A stretch of DNA of 59,304 bases from Verrucomicrobiota bacterium (GTDB taxonomy: Bacteria > Verrucomicrobiota > Verrucomicrobiia > Opitutales > Opitutaceae), in the NCBI GenBank assembly GCA_023426435.1, contig JAFAAS010000139.1, positions 1-59,304 of the forward strand, written 5' to 3'. The notes under the pieces are model-generated. The model was not told the origin of the DNA. It worked only from the letters and a program-made list of their open reading frames with translations, and did no database searches. The position numbers and the translations under genes are program-made. Positions 47,101 to 59,100 of this stretch are shown here, in pieces. Every line of letters begins with the position of its first letter. Position 1 is the stretch's first letter.

Positions 47101-50100
47101 TCCTTTCGGGCTTGGAGGTTGGGCTCAGCGACGGTCGTCTGCTTCTTACTAGTAACTACGCGTTCACGCTGGTGGCCAGCGGCTCCGCGAACGCCGCTCG
47201 CATCGGCTTTACCCAGCTTGCCTCGGGCAATGTCGCCGCCACCCGCACCTATAACGTCAATGCTCCCGGCGAGGGCTCGGTCGTCAACTTCGGCTCCACC
47301 ACCGGCGACAACGGCCCCGTCACGATCGACGGCTGGGTCCGCGCGCACTCTGGCATCAATTTCTACAACAACGGCGCCACCGATTCACTCCAGACGCTGA
47401 ACCTGGGGATCACGGGCGTGCTTGAGACGCTCAGCGGGGGGATGAACTTCGATCTCGGGCTTGATGGCATCCTGCGCGGCAATCTCATCGCTCGTGGCCC
47501 CGGTTCCACGCTCACGCTCCACGCCGCCCGCTCCCTCGAGATCCACGGGAATCTCATTGCGCAGAACGGAATCTACCTCTCGGCCGGCGACGTGCTGGAC
47601 TACGACACGACCAGCATCGTCACGCACAACAGCTCGCACCTGCTCGTGCTGAATCCCGGCGGCACCATCAGCATCGCCGGCCTCAACGACGTTTACATCA
47701 AGAGCTCCATCGGTGGCGGGAATATCGACATCCCCATCCTCGGCCTGACCGGCGTCGGCAGTGCCGATTTCGCCCAGATCAACATCGAGTCGACCGCTGG
47801 CCGCCTCGTCATCGACCACGCCTCAGGCCGCATCGAGACCGGCGCGCAGCTCAATCTCTCTGGTCGCATTCTCGAAATCGCCGGCGTGATCATCAGCACG
47901 CGAGCGACCCCCGCGGCCAACGACAGCGAAGTCGTTCTCAACGCCTCCGAAAGCCTCATCCTCAGCGGCACGCTCACGCTCGCCGGTTCGCTCAAGCTCG
48001 CCAGCAATCTCGACATCGCGCTGAGCGACGTCCGCATCATCGTGGGCAACGGCCAGGCCCTCAGCATCGAAGCCCAGCGCGACCTGCTCATCGGCGGCGT
48101 GGCGCCTCAGGCGGGCGACACGACGCCGACCGCCACCATCCTGCAAGGCGAAACCCGGGTGAGCCTCACCGCCGGCCGCAAGCTCATGCTCGGCTACGAC
48201 AGCGGTATCTTCTCCAGCGGAACAGGCAGCCGCGTCGAACTTTCCGCCCGAGAAATCGTCATCGTTGGCAGCGTTTACGCCGGCGCCAGCTATGACGAAA
48301 ACTCCGGACACCGCTGGACGGGTGCAGGCGCTCAACTCGTCGTTAATGCCGACGAGGCTGTGATCGTCGGCGGGTCGGGCCTCGACGCCAACTTCGCTTC
48401 CGCCACTTTCGGCGGCGATCTCGCCGCGTCCGGACGGGTCGTCGTCACCACGGGCCGCGATTCCACGCTCCTCGGCCTGTCGCTTTCCGCCCTGAGCGCC
48501 ATCTATGCCGACGCGACGGGAGGAGGAACCTTCACCCCTTCGACACCCGGTTCGGTGATTCTCAACTCCGAGGGCAACATCCAGATCCTCGGTCTCGTCG
48601 AGTCGCGCGATGCCGGCTCCACGGTCAGCCTCACCAGCGCCGCCCAGATCTTCATCGATGGCCTCATCAAGGCTCAGAGCGCCCTCGCCATTGTTGGCGG
48701 TCGCGACTCCAGCCGCATCGGCGTCCTGCTCACCGGCGTGGTGCTCGACGCTAATGGCGACCGCGTCTCCGGCGGCACGCTCGACACGGCACCCGGCGGC
48801 GTGATCACCGTCCGCGCCGAAGATCAGATATACCTGGCCGGCGTGGTGGGCCAGCTCAGCGGTCCGAGCGATGCCCGCGTCGCAAACACTCGCACCATCA
48901 CTCTCGAGTCCGGCAGCGATGTCACCGTCGCCGGTCTGGTCGATGCGGCCGATTCGGTCACCATCCAGGGAGCCAACGTCTACGTCTTGCAGGATGCGCG
49001 CGTGAAAGTGCGAGCGTCGGGCGCCAAGATCGTCTTCCAAGCGACCAACGGCATCTTCGTGCAGGCGGCGGACATGCCGGGCGCGGCCGTCAATACTCCG
49101 TCGACCACCGACGCGAACTTCGCCCGCACGGTCGATTTCACCGGCATCGACGTTCTGCTCGGTGTGACCTTCCGCGTGACCATCGCCGGAGTCGCGTTCA
49201 GCTATCAAGCAGTCGCAGGCGATTCGCTCGCCACCGTGGTCTCCAAGCTTGCCGCGAACATCGATGCGAGTCCGTCCTACGTTGCAGCGAGCAACGGCGC
49301 AGTCCTCACGATCAGCAGCGGTGCCGGGACCGCCGCGATCACCGCTCATGCGGCCCACGTGCCCGGCATCGTCGAGGCCACGGAATTCGTCCACCTGACG
49401 GCCGCCAATCTGCGCCTCGACGGCCTCGTCGCCACGACGTCGTCCGCCAGCCGCATCCTTCTCAACGCTCAGACGGACCTCGTCATCACCGGTCAGGTCA
49501 ACTCAGCGGGCAAACTCGAGATCAACTCCGGAGTGGGTCGGACCTGGACGCTCGACCAGTTGACTGCGCCCATCTCGCGCAGCCAGCTCAGCAACGGCAC
49601 GGTGGCCGTCACTCAGAAGGCCGTCGTTTATGCGGAGGGCGGCGTCCTCCTTCAGGCCGGCGGCGACATCATCTTCAACGCCGATGCCGACCCAATCGGC
49701 CAGGTCACCTTTGTCACGCCGATCACGACGACCAGCTTCAAGACCTTCACGGTCGTCACCGGCTATCAGCAGGTTGTCATCGGCCAGATCTCGGTGCAGC
49801 AGACCACTTGGGTAACCACTAGCATCACCGAGCAGGTGCGCACCGACCTCGTCGACGTGGGAGACACTTATCACACGATGAATGTCACCCTCACCCAAGT
49901 CGGCTATTACAACCCGAACGCTCCCGAGGGTCAGAAGTTCAAAGAGTATTTCATCGAGGGTATCGACTACTTCAATCAGGCCAACAGCTCCTACTACGGC
50001 TCCGCGTATAACGCCAACAAGGTCGTGAACTGGGCCGCCTATGGCGTCGCCTCGGTGACCGGCAACTACAAGGACACCACCAACTACAAGGCTTGGAACC

Positions 50101-53100
50101 AGCTCAGCGACGCGCAGCGGGCTGCCGTTCTCGCCGCCTTGGGTTACAAACCGCTCTTCGACTTCGATTATTCCAACTACCAGGTCCACAAGACGGAGGG
50201 CGTGAACGCTCCGACGGTGACCAACGCGACGCCTTCGTGGGAAAACGATCCCTTGGTCATCTACTCCATCGATGTCGCTGGCTGGCGGGATCGCTACATC
50301 CGTATGCCCGTCGGGGCGAAGGACGACGTCTTCCGCGTCGAAAGCACCGGCCAGACCCTGTATCTGAACGGGGACACCACGCAGGACGGCAACAGCAATG
50401 GCGACTGGGTGACGAGCAACGGCAGCGGCGAACTCGTCGGCTACTATGTCGATCAGGCTAACACCCAATACCGCCAGACCACATCCGACTACTATTTCCC
50501 TGATCGGGGCTATCCCACCAGCTCCGGCACGCCTCATCACTTCATCGAGGATGGTCGCGCCAACTGGAACGTCAGCTACTCCTCCGGTTCCGGCGTGCGG
50601 GTTTACACGCTCACGTCCAACCCGAACGGCAGCGGCGTCGGCTCCACCGGAAACCTCACCGCGATGCGGGACCCCAATTGGCATTGGCAGAGCACCGGCA
50701 CCGCCCAGACGCAGAATTCGGAGTTCCAGCTCGGCCGCTTCACCAGCTGGTTCACGGCCAACCAGTCCTATATCAGCACTCTCCTCAACGACACCGCGTC
50801 CCTCGCGCTGTTGAGTTCCAGCAGCCGCACCCAGTGGGCTGGTCAATACTATACCTTTAGCGATTGGCAGCTATTCACATCCTTCTGGATCGATGACGAC
50901 AGCGGCGACTTCCCCGGCGGACGCGACGAGGAAGGCTGGTTCCGATACGCGGGCGAGTGGGGGAGCGGCAACCAGTGGGGAAATCCCAACGCGGGCACCT
51001 GGCGTCCGCTCGACGACCACAGCCGGTGGGTGCTCGAACAGATCGCCAACCATCGCGACATCTATGTGACGTGGCGGCATCCCGACCTGCCCGCCGGTTA
51101 TTTCTATCCGACCTCCGCTCAGAACTTCAACTACCTGAACGCGATCGCGACGGCGACTTCCTTCAGGCCTGCAAACCGGACCGTATACGACACGCAATAC
51201 GATGGTAAGGTTCAGGTGGAAACCGTTCACGATTACCGTGCCGGGGGCGAGGCCTACGGCGGCGGCGGCGACGACATGCTCGTCATGATCCGCTACCGCC
51301 AGGAGTTCGTGAACTACATCTACGAACAGTTCCGGGACTATCTCTATCGCTGGACCTCGGAGCAACACGCGGTCTACGACCAGCGCATTCGTCAGACCTT
51401 CAAGGTCACGAGCCACAACGAAAACATCTATAATTACGTCCCTGTTTATCAGGAAACCACCCTGCGCACCGAGGTCGTCACCTACCACGACCAGACCGTT
51501 TGGGAAACCCGTCCTGTTACGGCGACCGAGACCAAACTCGTCACGGAGGTGGACTATGAAAGCAGCACCCCGACGACGGGCGCTTTCCCCGGCGACACTC
51601 TGGCCGGTCAAACCATCGCCATCGACTCTGGCCGCAACGTCAATGTCACCGGCATCATCCGCGCCGAGGAAACCGTCGATATCACCGCCGCCGGAAACAT
51701 CACCGTCACCGGCAAGCTCGTCGCTGGAACGACGCTGCCCACCCAGACCGAAATCGTCGCGGGCGACCGCGTTTCCCTCACCGCCGGCGGTTCCATCACG
51801 ATTGCCGACTCAGCCCGCATCGAAACGCTCAAGGATCTCGATTCCGATCCCGACACGGATCCAGTGATCAACCCGGCCGGTGTCATCACCATTCAGGCCG
51901 CGCAAAACGTCTTCCTCGGCCTCGAAGGCTTCGGTTCTTCCGATCCCGGTCCCGCCCGCGCCCAGGTCTCGATGGTGACCGCGGGTGACCGTATCGAAGT
52001 TCGCGCCGGCGGTAATCTCCTCTTCAGCGCCATCCTCCAGGCGGACAATTCCATCGTCCTCAGCGCGGGCGACTCCGCGGCCGGCACCGGCAAGAATGGC
52101 AGCATCACCGGCGACGCCGAGGGCCGCGCGGTCACCACCGCCAGCGCCAGCGACATCTCGTTCTCGGCCGGCGCCCTCGGCGGCGACATCCGCCTCACGA
52201 ATTCCCAGATCATCGCGGTCGACCAGGTCTCCTTCTCCGCATCCTCCGGTCTCGTCAGTATCAATGGCGGCGTCCTCGCTGCCGACCACCTCTACGCTCG
52301 CGCCGACCGCGGCTTCCACTCCGCCGGGGCCTTCGATCACGACTCCAATGCCGCCACCGCCGACGTCCTCGTCGCCAACACGACGGTGAACACGGTGGAC
52401 ATCGAACTTGCTGACGCGGGCTCCGTCACGCTTGCGCTCACCGGCGCCGCTACGCTCACCCGCGTCGTTGCCGCCGACGGCGCCATCGCCATCGAGGCAG
52501 CCGGCACGCTCGTTGCCCATCTGGTCGAGACGCTCGGCACCAGCGAAAACAACGACATCTCCCTCGTCGTCTATCCCGCCACGCCCGGCGCATCCGCCGA
52601 CCTCACGCTCGGCCAGGTCAGCGCCGGCGGCCGTGGCGACGTCGTCCTCCGCGCCGCACAGGGGCTCATCACCCAGCTGGCCGGCGGCCTGCTCGTGGGC
52701 GACGAACTCACCTTGATCGTCGCCGCCGGCCTTGAGCTCGCCATCAGCGCCAACGTCCTCACCATCCAGACCCTCGCCGCCGGCAATGTGACACTCACCC
52801 AGAGCGGACGCGACAAGCTCACGCTCAAGGAGGTCTTCGTCGCCAATGGCGACTTTAGCCTCAACGCCGACGGCACGGTGGAGGTCATCGACCTCGTCCT
52901 GGCGACCGATCGCGTCCGCAACGCGACCGACACCGATTGGATCCATCGCGGGGCAACCATCGACACCACCAGTGCGCCAACGGGAAGCGCGGGGGACATC
53001 CTTATCCGCAAGCTTTGGTTCAATGGTGAAGTCACGGGTGCCGATCGCGACCTCGTCGGGTCTTACGGCAAAGTGGTTCTGCGCGCCAAGGGGAGCATCA

Positions 53101-56100
53101 CTGAGTCTGCCGCCGACGCCGACCTCGACCTCATTGCCGGCACCGTGGACTTCACCGCCGGCACCGGCATCACCGGCCTCGAAGCCAGCGTCCGCCGAAT
53201 CGTGCGGCTCAAGACCACCTCGGGCGACATCACATTCTACCAGCTCGACCGCGCGGGTGAGATCAATCCGGGACTCACGGTCGGCATCGTCCAGACTGCC
53301 AACAACGCCGCCACCAACGTCCTCATCCAGGCGCAGAACGATCTCCGAGTGCTGGCCGACTCCATCGTGGAAGGCGGCACCGTCCGTCTGATCAGCACCG
53401 ACGGCAACCTCACCGTCGAAGCTCCCGCCTCCGGCGACAGCATCCGTTATACCTCCGGCGTCGCCTTCAATGCCGCGCAGACCGTCAGCCTCTATCGCTT
53501 TTTCAACGCCCCTGATCTCATCGACTATCGGGCCGGCGAGGCCTTCCAGTTTGGCGTGGGACCCAACCGCACCGGTCTCCTGCCGTCCAATCTCACGTCG
53601 AACACGATCATCATCCATTCCGCCGACTCGCTCTCGATCACCGGGACGCTCACCGCTCGTGACCGGATCGAGCTCGTCTCCGACGCCGACGTGAGCATCA
53701 CGGGGTCCATCGTGGTCAGCGGTGGCGGCACCCTGGACACCTTTATGGCCATCGCGCGCGGCGTGCGGCCGATTACCGTGGGTCGTCTCCTTCCGGGGCA
53801 GAGCACTCCGACATTGGTCGAAGAGCCGAGCGGCAACCTCACGATCCGCCTCGCCACGCTGTCCGCCCAGAACTTCGAGCTTCGTGCCCTGCGCGACATC
53901 ACGGTCGAGACCACCGACGCGAATGCCGGCCTCGCCCTGACGGGCTTCATCGGCGGCGTCACCGGTTATACTTCTGCCGGCAACGTCACGCTCCGCACCC
54001 GGGGCGTTCTCACCGCCACCGGCGCCATCGTCGCCGCCGCCACCTCCGGACCGGCGGACGTTGGACGCCTCACCATTGCCGCTCGCAGTATCACCGGTGA
54101 CAGCAGCTCCGTCTTCCTCGCTCGCGAGCTCGATATCGTTTCCGGCTCCAGCATCCGCATCAACACCTTGGTAGACACCATCGTCCGCGCCGAGTCCAGC
54201 GCGGCCGGTCCGTGGGGACTCAGCGCAACCAATGCGTGGGCGAATCCCGCCAGCTGGGTCGCCGGCGCTGCGGGTGACCTGATCATCAGTGAAGCGGATG
54301 CTCTCGTGGTTATTTCCGCGATCGCTCGTAACGGTGCCCTCGCCATCAACACCGCCGGCGACCTCACGGTTCATCAAGCCATCACCTATGGCGATGGCAC
54401 CAGCGCCGCCACCGGTCACCACATTGCACTGAGGGCCGTCGGCAACGTCTTCATCGATTATGTCGAAACCGCCGCGGACCGCGGCGCACAAAAGAGCTAC
54501 AGCAACATCCTCATCGACGCCACCGGCTCCGTCTCCGAACTTCCCGGCACCGATCGCTCGTATGCCGCCACCGCCGCCGGTTCGATCATCACCCTTTCCT
54601 CCGGTGCCGGCACGGCCACGATCACGCTCGTGGTCAGCAGCACCTCCACGGCGGACCCCGTCAGCATCGGCGCGGTCAGCGGCACGGGTGCCGACACCTC
54701 CGCCTCCCGCACAATCGATCTAAGTGCCATCAGCGTCACGGTCGGCGCCATCTACACCGTCACCATCGATGGGGCCCGATTCTCCCATAAAGCGGTCGCC
54801 GGCGATACCGCTGCCAAGATCGCGACCGGCATCGCCGCTGCGATCGATGGCCTCCGCAACACCATCGTCGATCTCTACGCCCACCAGATCATCCTGCGCG
54901 ATGGCGTCGCCGACGTCGCCGAGCAGGCTCCGCTCTTGGTCAACGTTCCCAGCGTCACCGACGTCGACGACGCCAACGAACTCGAGATCAACTACACCGC
55001 CGCAGGCACCGGCTTGGCCACCGGCTCCACGACGCTGACCAGCGGCTACGCCCAGGATGCCGGCGGCGTGAGCGAGGTCATCGTCGTCACGGAGCCCGAC
55101 GCCGGCACCAATGCGTCCCAGGTGGTCGAGCTCATCTATCCTGAGTCGGCCATCAACTCCGATCCGGCTAACAACCCGACCCTCTTTATCTACACCGTCA
55201 CCATCGACGGCACGGACTATACCGTCCAGGCCGGTGACAACGTCAACGGACTGCTCGTCACCAACTCGTGGGCCTCCATCCTCGGCGCTCTCGAGTTCCT
55301 CGTCGAACAACGCCTCGGGTTCTCCGTCGTCATCGACACGGCCAGCCGCTCGCTCGCCATCACGGGTCCGCTCAACATCGCCTACACCGCCTCCGCCAGT
55401 GTGTCGCAGCAGACCAGCACCGAGGTGCCCGGCGGTGTGATCAACGATGGCACCCATCCCGTCCAGCAGCCCGGCTCCGATTCCCAGCAGGTCAGCACGG
55501 TCGGCTTCAACACCAACACCGCCCCCGACGGGAGTTACATCTACGAGATCGTCATCAACGGTAACAGCTACCGTGTGCAGGTCGGCGAGAACGCTTTCAT
55601 CGACGTTACCGGCCTCCTGCCGAATGCCACCATCAGCTTCTCCGGCGCCAAGCCCAACACCGGCCTCAACGTCATCATCAACAGTCCCCACACCCCCGAC
55701 ACCAACTACGACCGCACCATCAATTTAACCGGTGCCACCGTGGTCAACAGCACGACCTACACACTCACCATCAATGGGACTGGCTACACCTACATCTCCG
55801 ATGCCAATGCAACGCTTGCCGAGATCGTCGCGGGCCTGACCGCTGCCATCGCGCCCACCTACGCCGCCACCAGCAGCGGCAACACCATCACCCTCGCCAA
55901 CAATGCTGGCACGTTCGCTATCACCGCGACCGACAATCTCGACGCCGTCATCAATGCGCCCGACGCTCCCGACGCCGACTTCGACCGCACCCTCGACTTC
56001 AGCGGCGTCACACCCGTTGCCGGTGCGGTCTATACGATCACGATCGGTGCCGACACCTACAGCTACACCGCCACCGCGGGCCAGACCCTCGCCCAGGTTC

Positions 56101-59100
56101 TCAGCGGACTGGTCGCCACTCTCCCGGCTGGCACTTACGATCCGACCGCCAGCGGCACGGTGCTGACGCTCCGCAAGGGCGCCGGCACGGAGGCCTCGCT
56201 CTCGGTCTCGGGCACGCTGCCCATCGCCGGCGGCGACCGCGTCACCATTTCGACCACCAGCGCCTCCAACCACACCTTCATCCATCTCACCGGCATCGAG
56301 GTGGCGAATAACGCGACCTACGTTCTCAAAATCAACGGGGTCTCCTTCACCTACACCTCAGACGGCAGCGCGACACTCGCCGAGATCGCCACCGCGCTGG
56401 CCGCCCAGGTGACGACTCACGCGACTTATTCCGCCAGCGCCACCTCGGCCAGCGTCAATCCGAACTGGAATTCGCTCCTCAACCGATTCAAGGCCCTGAT
56501 CGAGGCGGGCGAGGCCATCAACGTCTCGATCAACGAGACCACCGGAAACCTCACCTTGACGGCCCGCACGAAGAACACGCCGTTCACCGTCACCACCGTC
56601 AACGTCATCCAGGTCGCCGCACTGGCGGATCTGAGCCTCGCTCCCACAACCCCGGCCAGCACAGGCGTCGCCCAAGTCACCGACCTCGCGTTCGCCGGCA
56701 TCGCTCCGATCGTCGGTGCGACTTACACCATCGTCATCGATGGCGAGCGCTTCAGTGTCGTCGGCGGCACGTCCGATACCGACACCTGGTCCAAGCTCTT
56801 CGCCAGCTTCAAGACCATCATCCAAAGCCGCCTGCAGAACGTGAAGGGCGGCGACTCCACGCCGTCCGCCTACATCGCCGTTTCGTCCTCGGGCTCCACG
56901 CTGATCCTCACGGCGCGCGACCACAACGCCGCTTTCCGCGTCAACTCCGTCAGCGTCACGCAGGCCCCGGTCGCCGCCGCCGCCACGATCACCACGCCGA
57001 CAGCTCCCGCCGCAGACGTGGCACAGGTCAGTCATGTGGTCTATTCCGGCACGCTCAAAGCCGGCGACCGCGTAACGGTGACCATTAACGACATTCCGTT
57101 CAGCGTCCGGGTAGGTGAGGGAGGCGTGACCGCGGATTGGTCGTCCGTGCTGGCCGCGCTGCGCACCTTCATCAACAACTTCTCCGTCACGCCTCTCAAT
57201 GTCACGGCGAGCATCACCGGCACGCCGAACGCCGACCGCAGGCTCATCCTCACCGCCACGGAGACCAACAAGCCCTTCACGGTCGCCGACGCCCGCGTCA
57301 CGCCTGCTCCGGCAGTGACCGACGGTGGTTCCACGACCACCCCGGCGGGCACGAGCCAGCCACAGATCAACGAGGTTGTTTTCAACGGCGACCTGGCCAT
57401 CAGCACCGGCAACCGCTACGCGATCACGATCAACGGCACGAAGACCTTCGCCGTCGAGGTCGGGCAGGGTGGGGTGACCGCCTCGTGGGCTTCGGTTCTC
57501 GGCGCCTTGGTCGCGGCCATCAACGCCGACTCCACGCTTCCACTCACCGCCGCAATCAAGGGCGGCGATGCCACGACCCACACCGTCGTCCTTACGGCCA
57601 AATTGCCGAACGCCACGCCGCCGTTCACGGTTTCCAACGTCGAGGTCGTGTTCGATGAGACGCTCTCCATCCCCGACGTGCCCACCGTCTTCGTTCGCAC
57701 CGACGCCGGCACCGCTGTCGCCCAAGTGTCCGTGATCACGTTCAACGGCGCGACCAACCCCAACAACAAATACACGGTCATCCTCAACGGGAATCCCGCC
57801 ACCACGTATTCCGCTCAGCCCGGCGTGGGCGGCGTCGCCAACAACTGGAACGCCGTTCTCGCCAGCCTCGCCGCCCAGATCTCCGCCGGCTCCATCGCCG
57901 AAGCCACTTTCGACGCGTTGACCCGCACGCTCACGCTCACCGGCAAGACGGCCAACGTCGCCTTCACCGTCACCGCCCAGACCGAAAACACCGCCGTCAC
58001 GTCCGGCAGCGCGAGCAGCCTCTATGATGGCGACTACGTCCTCATTCTTCCCACCCGCCCGAGCGCCAACTTCGGCCTCAACGTCACCGGCCAGCTCACC
58101 GTCGTCTCCCTGCCGACCGTCAATGGCGCCTCGCAGCCTCTCTTCTCCGGCGAGACCATCAACCTCACCGCCGGCTACAACACGAGCGGCGTAAACGGCC
58201 GCCCGCTCATCGCCGGCAAGAACCTCGTCATCGTCGATGCCCTCAACGTCGGCACCGGAACCGTTCAACTCCGCGCCGGCGGTTCCATCGCGATCGGCGG
58301 CACCATCACCGCCGGACTCCTCACCGTCGAAGCTGGCAACGATCTCACGCTCACAACAGCGGTGCAGAACCTTGAGGCCACCATCAACGGCGCCGGCAGC
58401 AACCTGACCATCAATCAGACCGGCAACATTACGATCAACTCCCTGACGATGAACGGCGGCGACCTCACCATCATCGCAACCGGCGCCGTCACCATCAACT
58501 CCATCACCGGCACCGTCGGCACCATCACCATTCAATCCGGCGGCAATATCACGATCGTCAACAACACCGCGTCTGCCGGCGCCGTCACCTTGGTCTCCGC
58601 TGGTGCGATCAGCGCTGCCTTGGCGGCCGACACCCTCGACCTGACCGCCAACGGAGCCATCGCGATCACCGAAACGGACGGCGTCATCCTCTCCCGCCTC
58701 GTCCAGAACAATCCCGCCTCGCCCTTCTCGCTGGTTTCCGGCGGCCCTGTGGTGGTGGACGCCGCGATCGCGCTCACCGGAGCCGCGACCGTCACCCTCA
58801 CCGCAAACGGCCTCGGCGGACACCTCACCGTCAACTCCGAGATCACCACCGGCAGCGGGGACATCACCTTGAAGTCCGGCGGCAACATGCTCTTCGGCGA
58901 AACCGCCCGCCTCGGCAGCACAAGCGGCAGCATCACGCTCACCTCGGGCGGAATCCTGAACCTGGCCGGTCACACCATCGTAAACGCAGGCTCGGGTCGC
59001 CTGGCGCTCACCGCGGCCGGCAACATCACTCTCGGCAAACTCGCCACGACCAGCGTGGGCGATCTCACCATCACTTCGACCGGCGGCGCCATCCTCGACG

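Noticed and set aside
41892..47348. Minus-strand open frame of 1,818 codons rich in Val/Gly/Asp/Arg
   Set aside because: Same cause: antisense shadow of the giant gene, without recognisable domains or plausible start context.
54708..58010. A prophage tail region
   Set aside because: The 'TING' modules resemble phage tail domains, but they lie in the same open frame as the adhesin and no phage genes are nearby.
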